DNA from: Gemmatimonadales bacterium
GTDB taxonomy: Bacteria; Gemmatimonadota; Gemmatimonadetes; Longimicrobiales; Gaopeijiaceae
DNA length: 63,906 nucleotides
NCBI GenBank assembly: GCA_007692605.1
Contig: REBS01000185.1
Location: 1 to 63,906 of the forward strand
Direction of reading: 5' to 3'
Made by a program: the position numbers and the translations under genes. The notes under the pieces are model-generated. The model was not told the DNA's origin, ran no database searches, and saw nothing but the letters and a program-made list of their open reading frames with translations. The first letter of the stretch is position 1. The number at the start of each line of letters is the position of its first letter. Shown here piece after piece: positions 24,184 to 33,544 of the stretch.

Positions 24184-25700
24184 TGGCCGCCGCCGCGATC
24201 TCGCTGGGACGGGTCCTCGATGTCCTCCGGCGCCACGAGCTCCTGGTCGAGCTCCACGGCCCCGAGGACGTCGCCATTTCGGGTGTGTCGCAGGATTCAC
24301 GGAGTGTGAAGCCGGGAGATCTCTTCCTGGCGTGGAAGGGAACGGAGATGGACGCGCACGACTTCGTGCGCGCAGCCGAAGACGGGGGGGCGGCCGCAGC
24401 GGTGGTGGAGCGTGTGGTGGATGGGGCGGCCCTCCCCCAGATTCGGGTGTCGAATGGCCGACGTGCCGCGGCGATCGTGGCGATGGAAGTTCTCGGGTCT
24501 CCCGGCTCCGGGTTCCTCCTGACCGCGATCACCGGCACGAACGGAAAGACCACGACCGCGCTCCTGACGCGGTATCTGCTCGGTGCTGACGAGCCCTCGG
24601 TGGCGCTGGGCACCCTGGGCCTCGTGGGTGCCGACGGCGAGGTGCGCGAGGGCCAGGGCGGGCTCACCACCCCGGGCCCCGTCGAACTGGCCCGTCTCTT
24701 CCAGCAGCTCGCGGCCGAGGGGGTGCGCAGGGTCACGATGGAGGCCTCCTCGCACGCCCTCGACCAGCACCGGCTCGACGGAATCCGGCCCGATGTGGCC
24801 GTCTTCACGAACCTCACCCGGGATCACCTCGACTACCACGGGACTTTCGAGGCCTATCGCGAGGCGAAGCTGCGCCTCTTCGAACTGTTGGCCGACGACG
24901 GCACCGCGGTGGTGCACGCCGGAGACCCCTCGTGGTCGGACCTGCTGCCGCGCGCCGCCCGCCTGCGTCGGGTCTACATCGACGCGTCGACGCATCCCGA
25001 GCCCAAGTGGCCCGAGGGAGAGATCCTTCCCGACCTGGTGGCCCAGGGGCTCCTGCTTTCCGGCACCGGAAGCCGCTTCCTGCTGACCGAGTCGGGTGAC
25101 TCGGTCACGGTGACGCTCCCACTGCTGGGGCGCTTCAACGTCGAGAACGCCCTGTGCGCGGCGGGGGTGGCGCGCGCCGCCGGACTCTCGCTGGCCGAGA
25201 TCGCCGAGCGTCTGCGCGAGGTGCCCTCTCCCCCGGGCCGGCTGGAGCTGATCGCGCGCCGGCCGGTCCCCGTGGTCCTCGACTACGCCCACACCCCCGA
25301 TGCGCTGGCACGGGCGCTCGAGACGCTCCGCCCCCTCTATTCGGGTCGCCTGATCGTGGTCTTCGGCGCGGGAGGGGACCGCGACCGCGAGAAGCGCCCC
25401 GAGATGGGACGGGTCGCCTCGAATGGCGCCGACCTTCCGATCGTGACCTCGGACAATCCCCGCACCGAGGACCCCGAGGCGATCGTCGACCAGATCGTGG
25501 CCGGAGTGTCGGAGCCCTTTCGCCGGATCGTCGATCGTCGCGAGGCGATCGAGGCGGCGCTACGCGAGGCTCGGCCGGGGGATGTGGTCCTCCTGGCCGG
25601 AAAGGGCCACGAGCGCTACCAGGTCGTCGGGACCGAGCGGCGGCCCTTCGACGAGCGGGAAATCGTGCGCGAAGCCGTGGATCGACTGGGGGCCGCATGA
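24180..25700 (+). CDS. murE: UDP-MurNAc-tripeptide synthetase MurE
   Basis: The 506-residue ligase adds the third amino acid to UDP-MurNAc-L-Ala-D-Glu. It has the Mur-ligase P-loop TGTNGKTTTALLTRYLL (about residue 118), METS-type helix and NLTRDHLDYHG, and the substrate motif TSDNPRTEDP. DNPR is the signature for meso-diaminopimelate rather than lysine. ATG 24180 overlaps the ftsI stop. A second ATG at 24183 is also possible. It overlaps murF by 4 bp. Confidence 0.95.
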   Translation: MMAAAAISLGRVLDVLRRHELLVELHGPEDVAISGVSQDSRSVKPGDLFLAWKGTEMDAHDFVRAAEDGGAAAAVVERVVDGAALPQIRVSNGRRAAAIVAMEVLGSPGSGFLLTAITGTNGKTTTALLTRYLLGADEPSVALGTLGLVGADGEVREGQGGLTTPGPVELARLFQQLAAEGVRRVTMEASSHALDQHRLDGIRPDVAVFTNLTRDHLDYHGTFEAYREAKLRLFELLADDGTAVVHAGDPSWSDLLPRAARLRRVYIDASTHPEPKWPEGEILPDLVAQGLLLSGTGSRFLLTESGDSVTVTLPLLGRFNVENALCAAGVARAAGLSLAEIAERLREVPSPPGRLELIARRPVPVVLDYAHTPDALARALETLRPLYSGRLIVVFGAGGDRDREKRPEMGRVASNGADLPIVTSDNPRTEDPEAIVDQIVAGVSEPFRRIVDRREAIEAALREARPGDVVLLAGKGHERYQVVGTERRPFDEREIVREAVDRLGAA

Positions 25701-27139
25701 CCCCGGACCAGGACTCCCGCGTTCCGGCCCCCTGGTCCGGCGCCGAGGTCCGGGAGGCGCTCGGGCTCGGTCCGCGGCAGGGCACCGAGGAACTCCACTT
25801 CCCCCGGGTCACCACCGACACCCGCACCCTTCGGGAGGGCGATCTGTTCGTGGCGCTCGAAGGCCCCACCTTCGATGGGCACGACTTCCTCTCCGAGGCG
25901 GCGGCCCGGGGCGCGGCGGGTGCGATCGTGCATCGCAGCGCCCCCTCTGAGGGTCTCCTGACCCTCTTTCCCGTCGACGACACTCTCACCGCGCTCGGCG
26001 CGCTGGCCCGTCACCGCCGTCGGACCTTCGCGGCGCCCGTCGTGGCGATCACCGGCTCCTCGGGGAAGACCACGGTCAAGGAGCTCCTGGGAGCGGCGCT
26101 GCGCAGCTCGTTCCGGCTGCACCTGACCCCCGCGAACCTGAACAACCGGATCGGCCTCCCCCTGACCCTCCTGGCGACCCCGGTCGACACCGAGGTCGTG
26201 GTCGTGGAACTGGGCACGAACGAGCCGGGCGAGATCGGGGCCCTGACCGCGATCGCCGAGCCCGACGCGGCCCTGCTGACCACGGTCAGCGAGGCCCACC
26301 TGGAGCGTCTGGAATCGCTCGAGGGCGTCTACGACGAGAAGCTCGCCCTGGTACGCGGAGTCCCCGCCGACGGATGGATCGTGGTGGGCGACGAGCCCCC
26401 CGAGCTCCCGACGCGGGTGCGGGAGCTGCACGGTGACGTGACGGTCACCGGGCTCTCCCCCCGGGCCGACGAGCGCTGGCGCGGGGAGCTCGTCGACGCC
26501 GACGCCGAGGGGCGCTGGAGGGTCCGGCTCCCGGCCGGCGAGATCGAGTGCCGCATGCCGGGGCGCCATGGGGCGCGAAACACCCTGCTCGCGCTGGCCG
26601 CCGCGGAACGGCTGGGGGTGCCCTTCGCCGAGGCCGTCCGGACGCTCGAGGAGACGCGGCCCTCGGGGCTGCGCGGAGAGTCGCGCACGATCGGGAAGCT
26701 CACTCTGATCCTGGACTGCTACAACGCCAACCCCCAGTCCACCCGCGCCGCCCTCGGCCTCCTGGTTCAGCGCCCCTCGTCGGGCCCCCGGGTCGCGATC
26801 CTGGGGAGCATGCTCGAGCTGGGAGATCGCGCCGGGCCCCTCCACGACGAGCTCCTCACCGAAGCGCTCGGGGCTCGCCTGGACCTCGTCGTCGCCGTCG
26901 GGGATTTCGCGCGGGCCGCAGAGCGTCTCGATCCGGCCTCCGACTCCCCGACGCTCCTCGTGGCCGACGATGCCGACGAGGCCTTCCGGGTCGTGCGGCC
27001 GCATCTGTCGGGAACCGAGACCATCCTCCTGAAGGGGTCCCGAGGGGTCGAGCTCGAGCAGGTCGTGCCCCACCTCGAGGAGGCCTTCGGGAGCACGGCC
27101 GCTCCGGAGTCCACCCCGACCTCCGGCGGGGAGGGCTGA
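25697..27139 (+). CDS. murF: UDP-MurNAc-pentapeptide synthetase MurF
   Basis: The 480-residue ligase adds D-Ala-D-Ala to the UDP-MurNAc-tripeptide. Motifs are VTTDTRTLREGDLFVAL (N-terminal uridine-binding domain), P-loop ITGSSGKTTVKELL (about residue 118), LTPANLNNRIGLPLTLL and DCYNANPQSTRAAL. All three Mur domains are present. The ATG at 25697 overlaps murE by 4 bp; an apparent longer frame from 25154 lies inside murE. The stop overlaps mraY by 1 bp (TGATG). Confidence 0.95.
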   Translation: MTPDQDSRVPAPWSGAEVREALGLGPRQGTEELHFPRVTTDTRTLREGDLFVALEGPTFDGHDFLSEAAARGAAGAIVHRSAPSEGLLTLFPVDDTLTALGALARHRRRTFAAPVVAITGSSGKTTVKELLGAALRSSFRLHLTPANLNNRIGLPLTLLATPVDTEVVVVELGTNEPGEIGALTAIAEPDAALLTTVSEAHLERLESLEGVYDEKLALVRGVPADGWIVVGDEPPELPTRVRELHGDVTVTGLSPRADERWRGELVDADAEGRWRVRLPAGEIECRMPGRHGARNTLLALAAAERLGVPFAEAVRTLEETRPSGLRGESRTIGKLTLILDCYNANPQSTRAALGLLVQRPSSGPRVAILGSMLELGDRAGPLHDELLTEALGARLDLVVAVGDFARAAERLDPASDSPTLLVADDADEAFRVVRPHLSGTETILLKGSRGVELEQVVPHLEEAFGSTAAPESTPTSGGEG

Positions 27140-28245
27140 TGTTCTACCATTTCCTTCCCGGGCTCTCCGACCTTCACATCGTCTTCAATCTCTTCAACTA
27201 CCTGACCTTCCGGTCGGCCGGAGCGGGGGTGACCGCCCTGCTCATCGCCCTGGCCGCGGGGCCCGCCACGATCCGGTGGCTGAAGCACCTCCGGGTGGGT
27301 CAGGTGGTCCGAACCGAGGGTCCCCAGACGCACCTCCAGAAGGCGGGGACCCCCACGATGGGTGGAGTCCTGATCGTCCTGGCGACCGCGATCTCGACGC
27401 TGCTCTGGGCCCAGCTCACCAACTGGTACGTGGTCCTCACCCTCCTCGCCCTCCTCTGGATGGGCGCGATTGGGTTCATGGACGACTACCTGAAGGTCGT
27501 CCAGAACCGATCGAAGGGGCTCATCGCCCGATACAAGATGCTGGGCCAGCTCTCCTTCGGGCTCGCCCTCGGCGTCTTCCTCCTGATGGTGCCGATCCAT
27601 CCGGTGCCCGGCACCTGGACGATGGTCCCCTTCTTCGAGGACTGGGTCGCCGCCTTCTGGCCCCCGGCCTACATCGCCTTCGTGGCCCTCGTGGTCTCGG
27701 GCTCCTCGAACGCGGTGAACCTGACCGATGGCCTCGACGGTCTCGCCGCCGGGCTCGGGGCGATCGCCTTCATCACCTTCGGGGTCTTCGCCTACCTGAT
27801 CGGACGGGTCGACACCTCGGCCTACCTGGGCCTCTTCTACCTGCCGGGAGCCGGTGAACTCGCGATCTTCGCCGCCGCGCTCGGGGGCGGGGCCATGGGC
27901 TTTCTCTGGTACAACGCGCATCCGGCCGAAGTCTTCATGGGCGACACCGGATCGCTCGCGATCGGGGGGGCGCTGGCCGTCATGGCCATCCTCCTGAAGG
28001 CCGAGTTCCTGCTCCTCATCGTGGGTGCGGTCTTCGTGGCCGAAGCCGTCTCGGTGATGGCGCAGGTCGGCTGGTTCAAGTACACCCGCCGCACCCGGGG
28101 GGAGGGCGCCCGCCTCCTCCTGATGGCTCCCCTGCATCACCACTTCGAGAAGAAGGGGTGGCGGGAGACCAAGGTCGTGGTGCGGTTCTGGATCCTGGGC
28201 ATCCTCTGCGCGCTCCTCGCCTTCAGCACCCTGAAGATCCGATGA
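27139..28245 (+). CDS. mraY: Phospho-N-acetylmuramoyl-pentapeptide-transferase MraY
   Basis: The 368-residue integral membrane enzyme transfers phospho-MurNAc-pentapeptide to undecaprenyl phosphate, forming lipid I. About ten membrane segments are visible. The catalytic and Mg-binding motifs are present: GTPTMGGVLI, GFMDDYLKVVQNRSKGL, NAVNLTDGLDGLA, FMGDTGSLAIGG and the loop MAPLHHHFEKKGW. The length is typical. It sits between murF and murD with 1- and 4-bp overlaps. Confidence 0.97.
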   Translation: MFYHFLPGLSDLHIVFNLFNYLTFRSAGAGVTALLIALAAGPATIRWLKHLRVGQVVRTEGPQTHLQKAGTPTMGGVLIVLATAISTLLWAQLTNWYVVLTLLALLWMGAIGFMDDYLKVVQNRSKGLIARYKMLGQLSFGLALGVFLLMVPIHPVPGTWTMVPFFEDWVAAFWPPAYIAFVALVVSGSSNAVNLTDGLDGLAAGLGAIAFITFGVFAYLIGRVDTSAYLGLFYLPGAGELAIFAAALGGGAMGFLWYNAHPAEVFMGDTGSLAIGGALAVMAILLKAEFLLLIVGAVFVAEAVSVMAQVGWFKYTRRTRGEGARLLLMAPLHHHFEKKGWRETKVVVRFWILGILCALLAFSTLKIR

Positions 28246-29723
28246 GCGCGCCCGTGCGGGGAGGAGGCGCCTCCCCCGATCTCGACCCCCGGACACCCGC
28301 TCCAGCGGTGTCCATCATCGGCCTGGGTGCCAGCGGTCGCGCCGCCGCTCGCCTCGCCCTGGCCCATGGAGAATCCGTCTATGTCTCGGATCTACGTACC
28401 GACGCCCACCTTGAGACTGCAGCCCAGGAGCTACGAGAGCTGGGAGCCCGGGTCGAGCTGGGCCGGCACGACCTGGAGCGAATCGCGGCCTCGACCCACG
28501 TCGTGGTCTCCCCCGGAATCCCGCCGCACGCTCCGGTGTTCGTCGAGCTCGCCGCGCGCGGGATCGACTGGATCGGGGAGCCCGAGTTTGCCCTACGGTT
28601 CCACACGGGTGCACTGATCGCGATCACCGGAACCAATGGCAAGACCACGACCGCGGCCCTTGTCGCACACCTCCTGCAGGCCGGGGGCGTCGATGCGGTA
28701 CTGGGAGGAAATGTCGGGGGTGGGCTGGCTCCCGCGGCATCGCAGGCGCTCCTCGACACTCCGTCCCCCGACTGGCTGGTCCTTGAGATGAGCTCGTATC
28801 AGCTTGCGGGGACCCGTGACTTCGCCCCCGAGATCGGGGTGGTCACCTCGCTCGCCCCGGACCATCTGGACCACTACGATTCGGTCGAGGCCTACTACGC
28901 CGACAAGGCCCGGCTCTTCCTGAACGCCCGCCCCGAGAGCCACTGGGTCCTGAACGCCGAGAACCCGGCGGTCCCGGCGCTCGCCGGAGACGCTCCCGGG
29001 ACCCGGCACCTCGTCCGTTATGCGAATTCGCATAACGGAGGGGAAAGTTATGATGAATTCATCATAAACGAGGCCCCTCCCGCCGGTCGGGTCGACGACG
29101 GGGTCCTCACCCTCGAGCTCGACGCGGGGCACCCCGAACCCCTGCTCGCGGTGGACGAGCTGGGGATCCTGGGTCGGCACAACGTGCTGAACGCCCTGAT
29201 GGCCGCGGTCACCGCCCGCCTCGCCGGGGCCTCGCTCGCGGGGATCCGCGAGGGCCTCGCGTCCTTTCGCCCCCTTCCGCACCGCATGCAGCCGGTGGGC
29301 GAGGTCGACGGCGTGCTCTGGGTCAACGACTCGAAGGCCACGAACGTCGAGGCGACCGGGGCCGCCCTCGAGAGCCTGGATCGGCCGATCGTGGTCCTCC
29401 TTGGCGGCAAGGACAAGGGCGAGGACTTCACCCCGCTGCGGTGGGCGCTGTCGCGTGCCACCCGTGCGGCGGTCCTCTACGGCGAGGCCCGTCTGCGCCT
29501 CGAGGCGGAGCTGACGGTCCCGACCGGCGAGGAGCCGCCGTGCCCCCTCCTGCGCGAGGACCGCGGCTTCGACGAGGCGGTCGAGACGGCCCGGGGCGCC
29601 TGCGAGGCCGGCGACCTGCTCCTCCTCTCGCCCGCCTGCTCCTCCTTCGACCTCTTCGAGAACTACGAGGCGCGCGGCCGTCGCTTCGCCGAGCTGGCCC
29701 GACGGGCGGGGGGCGCCCCATGA
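28242..29723 (+). CDS. murD: UDP-MurNAc-L-alanine:D-glutamate ligase MurD, with an AT-rich palindromic insert
   Basis: The 493-residue ligase adds D-glutamate to UDP-MurNAc-L-Ala. It has the N-terminal Rossmann motif IIGLGASGRAAARLAL, P-loop TGTNGKTTTAALVAHLL (about residue 129), EMSSYQL, LAPDHLDHYDSVEAYY, and the C-terminal NDSKATNVEAT and LLGGKDKG. All catalytic motifs are intact, so the enzyme is probably active. It is longer than E. coli MurD (438 residues). Some of the extra length is a segment (about residues 258-276) encoded by two perfect AT-rich palindromes. This segment lies between the central domain and domain 3, away from the motifs listed. Confidence 0.95.
   Translation: MSAPVRGGGASPDLDPRTPAPAVSIIGLGASGRAAARLALAHGESVYVSDLRTDAHLETAAQELRELGARVELGRHDLERIAASTHVVVSPGIPPHAPVFVELAARGIDWIGEPEFALRFHTGALIAITGTNGKTTTAALVAHLLQAGGVDAVLGGNVGGGLAPAASQALLDTPSPDWLVLEMSSYQLAGTRDFAPEIGVVTSLAPDHLDHYDSVEAYYADKARLFLNARPESHWVLNAENPAVPALAGDAPGTRHLVRYANSHNGGESYDEFIINEAPPAGRVDDGVLTLELDAGHPEPLLAVDELGILGRHNVLNALMAAVTARLAGASLAGIREGLASFRPLPHRMQPVGEVDGVLWVNDSKATNVEATGAALESLDRPIVVLLGGKDKGEDFTPLRWALSRATRAAVLYGEARLRLEAELTVPTGEEPPCPLLREDRGFDEAVETARGACEAGDLLLLSPACSSFDLFENYEARGRRFAELARRAGGAP
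29014..29067 (+). repeat. Two adjacent perfect palindromes inside murD
   Basis: Palindrome 1 (29014-29039, 26 bp) is TCCGTTATGCGAA followed by its exact reverse complement. Palindrome 2 (29048-29067, 20 bp) is TTATGATGAA followed by its exact reverse complement. Both are centred on GAATTC, share outer TTATG/CATAA arms and have centres 31 bp apart, about three helical turns. The whole block is 54 bp, exactly 18 codons, and keeps the murD frame. It is much richer in A+T than the gene around it. Confidence 0.9.
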
Positions 29724-30895
29724 GCCCGGTTCGCACCGATGTGGCCCCCCGCAGCCGACCCGGCCTGCCTGACAGCGGTCTGGGCATGGGGTGGGAGCCC
29801 ACCGTCCTGGTCCTCGCGACGCTCCTCCTGCTCTCCTTCGGGCTGGTGAACCTGTATTCGGCGTCGGCCTTCCTGGCGCAGCGGCAGTCGCTGCCGGATT
29901 CCTACTACGTCCTGCGCCAGGCGGCGGGCGCGGTGGCGGGGCTCCTCCTCCTGGTGGCCTGCTGGCGCATCCCCTACACCGCATGGCGCACCCTGGCCTG
30001 GCCGATGGTGATCGGGATCTGGGCGCTCCTGATCGTGCTCATCCTCCCGTGGACCACGGCGATCGCGCCCGAGATCAACGGCGCGCGCCGCTGGCTCACC
30101 CTGGGGATCACCCTGCAGCCCTCGGAGTTCGCCAAGGTCGCGATCCTGGTCTGGACGGCCCACATGGCGGTCAAGAAGCAGGAGCACTTCCGGAGCCTCT
30201 CGCGGGGCATGGTCCCCTTCCTGGTCGTGTGGGGCCTCCTGTTGGTTCCGATCCTCCTGCAGCCGGACCTCTCGACGGCCTTCGTGGTGGGGCTCCTGGG
30301 GGGGCTTACCCTCTTTGCCGCCGGGGCCCGGATCGGCCACTTCGCCTTTCTCGGCCTCCTGCTGGCCCCGATCGCCTGGCTGCAGCTGCGCACGGGATTT
30401 CGCGCCGACCGCCTCCAGGGCTTCGGCGATCTCGAACTCTACGCGGGGGCCTCGGGCTACCAGCTCCGGCAGTCGCTCATCGCCCTCGGCTCGGGCGGCG
30501 CCACCGGGGTCGGGTTCGGTGAGGGCCGCCAGAAGTTCGGCTTCCTTCCCGAGCCCCACAACGACTTCATCTTCTCGATGATCGGCGAGGAGTGGGGGCT
30601 CTTCGGCGTCGGAATCCTGATCGTGCTCTTCCTCACGATCATCGTGGTCGGATTCCGCATCGCCCGGCACGCCCCGGATCTCTTCGGGCAGCTCCTCGCG
30701 ATCGGCTTCACGAACCTGATCGCCCTGCACGCCACCCTGCACATGGCGGTGGGGCTGGGGGTCGTGCCCCCGACGGGGCTCCCCCTGCCCCTGGTCTCCT
30801 ACGGCCGGTCCTTCCTGCTCGTCACCCTGATCGGGATCGGGATCCTCCTCTCGGTCGCCCGGGGCGATCCGGCCGCGAGGGCGCATCATGCATAG
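29720..30895 (+). CDS. ftsW: Septal peptidoglycan glycosyltransferase FtsW
   Basis: The 391-residue SEDS-family membrane protein polymerises lipid II at the septum with FtsI. About ten membrane segments are visible. SEDS motifs include INGARRWLTLGITLQPSEFAK, LLQPDLSTAFV, GYQLRQSLIALGSGG and FGFLPEPHNDFIFSMIGEEW. The usual C-terminal P-L-V-S-Y-G-G-S-S reads PLVSYGRSF here, a clear departure at a normally invariant site. The ATG overlaps murD by 4 bp and its end overlaps murG by 8 bp. Confidence 0.95.
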   Translation: MSPVRTDVAPRSRPGLPDSGLGMGWEPTVLVLATLLLLSFGLVNLYSASAFLAQRQSLPDSYYVLRQAAGAVAGLLLLVACWRIPYTAWRTLAWPMVIGIWALLIVLILPWTTAIAPEINGARRWLTLGITLQPSEFAKVAILVWTAHMAVKKQEHFRSLSRGMVPFLVVWGLLLVPILLQPDLSTAFVVGLLGGLTLFAAGARIGHFAFLGLLLAPIAWLQLRTGFRADRLQGFGDLELYAGASGYQLRQSLIALGSGGATGVGFGEGRQKFGFLPEPHNDFIFSMIGEEWGLFGVGILIVLFLTIIVVGFRIARHAPDLFGQLLAIGFTNLIALHATLHMAVGLGVVPPTGLPLPLVSYGRSFLLVTLIGIGILLSVARGDPAARAHHA

Positions 30896-32105
30896 CCGCG
30901 CCGAGCCCCGTTCCGGCTCCCGCGAGGGGGTGCTCGCACCCGACCCGTCGCGCATGGCGGTGATCTTCTCGGGTGGGGGCACCGGAGGCCACCTCTACCC
31001 GGCGCTCGCCCTCGCCGAGGCCCTCACCCGGATCCGCCCCGGCGTTCGTCCCATCTTCGTCGGGGCCGAGCGGGGCATCGAGGCACGGGTGCTCCCCCAG
31101 CGCGGACTCGAACACCTCCTGCTTCCCGTGGAGGGCTTCCGGAGGGGTGCGATCCTCGCGAACCTCCGCGTGCTTCGGGTCCTGATCCTCGGCCTGATCG
31201 GGGTCGCGGAGCTCCTGCACCGTCTGCGTCCCCCGCTGGTGGTGGTCACGGGGGGCTACGCCGGAGGGCCGGCCGGGCTCATGGCGGCGCTCCTCGGCGT
31301 GCGCCTGGTGCTGCAGGAGCAGAACGCCGAGCCGGGGATCACCACCCGGGTCCTCTCGCGCTGGGCGGCCGAGACCCACCTGGCCTTTCCCGAGGCGGCC
31401 GAGAAGCTGCCCCGATCGGGACGGGCGGCGACCCGGGTCACCGGCAATCCCGTGCGCCCCCCCGAGGCGGTGGATCGGGCCGCGGCCGCCGCGCACTTCG
31501 ACCTGGATCCGGACCGCCCGGTGATCCTGGCCCTGGGGGGCAGCCAGGGAGCGCTCCCCCTGAACGAGGCGCTTCAGGAGCTGGTGGCCGCGGTGGAGTC
31601 GGGTGCCCTCGCTTCTCTCGCTCCCGCGCAGCTCCTCTGGGCGACCGGCCCCACGCACCTCGAGGGTGTCGACGAGACGCTCGACCGGATCGGCCGGCCC
31701 GACTGGGTCCGCGTGGTCGGATACATCGAGGCGATGCCCCTGGCGCTGGGCCTGGCCGACCTGGCGGTGAGCCGGGCCGGGGCCATGGCCACCTCGGAGT
31801 TCCTGGCATGGGGGCTCCCCTCGCTTCTGGTGCCGCTTCCCAGCGCGGCCGCGGACCACCAGACCCGCAACGCCCGTGCCCTCGAGGGTGCGGGAGCCGC
31901 CCGCTGCCTGGTGCAGGAGGAGCTCGACGGCGCCCGCCTCCACCGTGAGCTGAAGGAGCTGCTCGACGACGAGCACGCCCGCCACTCGATGGCCCGCGCC
32001 GCCCGCGAACGCGGCCGGCCCGACGCGGCGCACCAGATGGCGCGCCGCCTCGACGCCCTCCTCCCCCCGCCCATTCTTCGGGAAGCCCAGGGGAGGGACG
32101 CATGA
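30888..32105 (+). CDS. murG: Lipid II-forming GlcNAc transferase MurG
   Basis: The 405-residue GT-B glycosyltransferase adds GlcNAc to lipid I. It has the N-terminal glycine-rich loop FSGGGTGGHLYPALALAEAL, TGGYAGGPAGLMA, QEQNAEPGITTRVLS, GGSQGALPLNEAL and the C-terminal donor-site stretch SRAGAMATSEFLAWG. Relative to E. coli MurG, GGYVSGP reads GGYAGGP and SRAGALTV reads SRAGAMAT. ATG 30888 gives about 22 residues before the core fold; an internal start (Met23, RMAVIFSGGG) is possible. Confidence 0.95.
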   Translation: MHSRAEPRSGSREGVLAPDPSRMAVIFSGGGTGGHLYPALALAEALTRIRPGVRPIFVGAERGIEARVLPQRGLEHLLLPVEGFRRGAILANLRVLRVLILGLIGVAELLHRLRPPLVVVTGGYAGGPAGLMAALLGVRLVLQEQNAEPGITTRVLSRWAAETHLAFPEAAEKLPRSGRAATRVTGNPVRPPEAVDRAAAAAHFDLDPDRPVILALGGSQGALPLNEALQELVAAVESGALASLAPAQLLWATGPTHLEGVDETLDRIGRPDWVRVVGYIEAMPLALGLADLAVSRAGAMATSEFLAWGLPSLLVPLPSAAADHQTRNARALEGAGAARCLVQEELDGARLHRELKELLDDEHARHSMARAARERGRPDAAHQMARRLDALLPPPILREAQGRDA

Positions 32106-33544
32106 GCGCGACGCCCCGAACGCCCCCAACGCAAGCGCCCGATGCGCCCCGCTCGATCCGTCCCCTCCTCGGCGACGGGACCATCCACTTCGCGGGGGTT
32201 GGGGGCGCCGGGATGTGTGCCCTGGCCGAGGCGGTGGTGCGGGCCGGAGGGCGCGTCACGGGCTGCGACCTGAACCCGGGCGCCGGAGTGCGGGCGCTCG
32301 AGCGGCTCGGCGTGCGGATCCAGCGCGGCCATGACCCGAGTCACCTCGAGGGAGTGACCGCGGTCATCGCGTCGGCCGCACTCCCCGCGGATCACCCCGA
32401 GCTCCAGGCCGCCCGGGAGCGGGGACTCCCCGTCCTGAAGCGAGCCGAGGCGCTGGGGGGCTGGGTCAATGCCGGTACCCTGGCCGCGGTGGCCGGCACC
32501 CACGGAAAGACGACCACGACCGCCATGCTCACTTCGGTCCTGGTGGCGGCCGGCCGCAACCCCACCGGCTTCGTCGGGGGCGAGGTGCCGGCCTGGCGGA
32601 GCCACCTGCGTCCCGGCTCCGACGAGCTCTTCGTGGTCGAGGCCGACGAGTACGACCGCTCCTTCCTGCACCTGCGCCCGTCGGTGACGGTGGTCACCAA
32701 CCTCGAGGCCGACCATCTCGACATCTACGGGGACCTCGACGGGGTGCGCGAGGGCTTCCGGAGCTACCTCGACGGGGTGCGGGCCGAGGGTACGATCTGG
32801 GTCTGCGCCGACGACCCGGGCGCGTCGGCGCTCCTCCCGTACGCCGGAGCCCGGGGGCGCAGCTACGGTTTCTCGGCCGGAAGCCAGCTCCGCGGGATCG
32901 ACCCCGTGATCGAGGGCGTGCGCTCACGCGTCCGGGTCATCGAGGAGGGTCGGGACCGGGGGGAGCTCGAGCTGCGCGTCGCCGGTCGCCACAACCTCCT
33001 GAATGCGCTCGGCGCCGCCGGCGCCGCCCGATCCCTCGGGGTCGAGTGGGAGGCGATCCGTGCCGGCCTGCTCGAGTTCGGCGGGGTGCGGCGGCGCTTC
33101 CAGCTCCTCGGCGAGCTCGGGGGGATCCGGGTGATCGACGACTACGCCCATCATCCCACCGAGGTCGAGGCGGCGCTCGCCGCGGCCCGGGCGGCCTACC
33201 CCGGGACGCGGCTCGTGGCCGTCTTCCAGCCGCACCTGTTCAGCCGCACCCGCGACTTCCACCGGGAGTTCGCCTCGGCCTTCCGGGCGAGCGACGTGCT
33301 CTGGGTGACCGGGATCTACCCCGCCCGCGAGGCGCCCATCGAGGGGATCGCCGCCGCCCTCGTCGCGGACTCGGCGCGCAAGGCCGGGGTCGGCGATGTC
33401 CGGCATCACGAAGCGCTCGACGACCTGCCCGAGGCCGTGGCGGCCGACCTGCGGGCCGGTGACCTGTGCCTCACCCTGGGGGCGGGCTCGATCGAGCGCG
33501 TCGGCCCGCGGATCGTGGCCCTCCTCGGAGGCGACGATGCGTAG
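32102..33544 (+). CDS. murC: UDP-MurNAc:L-alanine ligase MurC
   Basis: The 480-residue ligase attaches L-alanine to UDP-MurNAc, the first peptide-stem step. Motifs are HFAGVGGAGMCALAEAV, P-loop VAGTHGKTTTTAMLTSVL (about residue 131), VVEADEYDRSFLHL, NLEADHLDIYGD, VIDDYAHHPTEVEAAL and VFQPHLFSRTRDF. All are intact. The ATG overlaps murG by 4 bp and its end overlaps ftsQ by 8 bp. murB, which makes the substrate and often sits next to murC, is not here. Confidence 0.97.
   Translation: MSATPRTPPTQAPDAPRSIRPLLGDGTIHFAGVGGAGMCALAEAVVRAGGRVTGCDLNPGAGVRALERLGVRIQRGHDPSHLEGVTAVIASAALPADHPELQAARERGLPVLKRAEALGGWVNAGTLAAVAGTHGKTTTTAMLTSVLVAAGRNPTGFVGGEVPAWRSHLRPGSDELFVVEADEYDRSFLHLRPSVTVVTNLEADHLDIYGDLDGVREGFRSYLDGVRAEGTIWVCADDPGASALLPYAGARGRSYGFSAGSQLRGIDPVIEGVRSRVRVIEEGRDRGELELRVAGRHNLLNALGAAGAARSLGVEWEAIRAGLLEFGGVRRRFQLLGELGGIRVIDDYAHHPTEVEAALAAARAAYPGTRLVAVFQPHLFSRTRDFHREFASAFRASDVLWVTGIYPAREAPIEGIAAALVADSARKAGVGDVRHHEALDDLPEAVAADLRAGDLCLTLGAGSIERVGPRIVALLGGDDA

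Noticed and set aside
28242-29723. murD as a pseudogene because of the AT-rich insert
   Set aside because: The insert is a multiple of three with no stop, and all catalytic motifs before and after it are intact.
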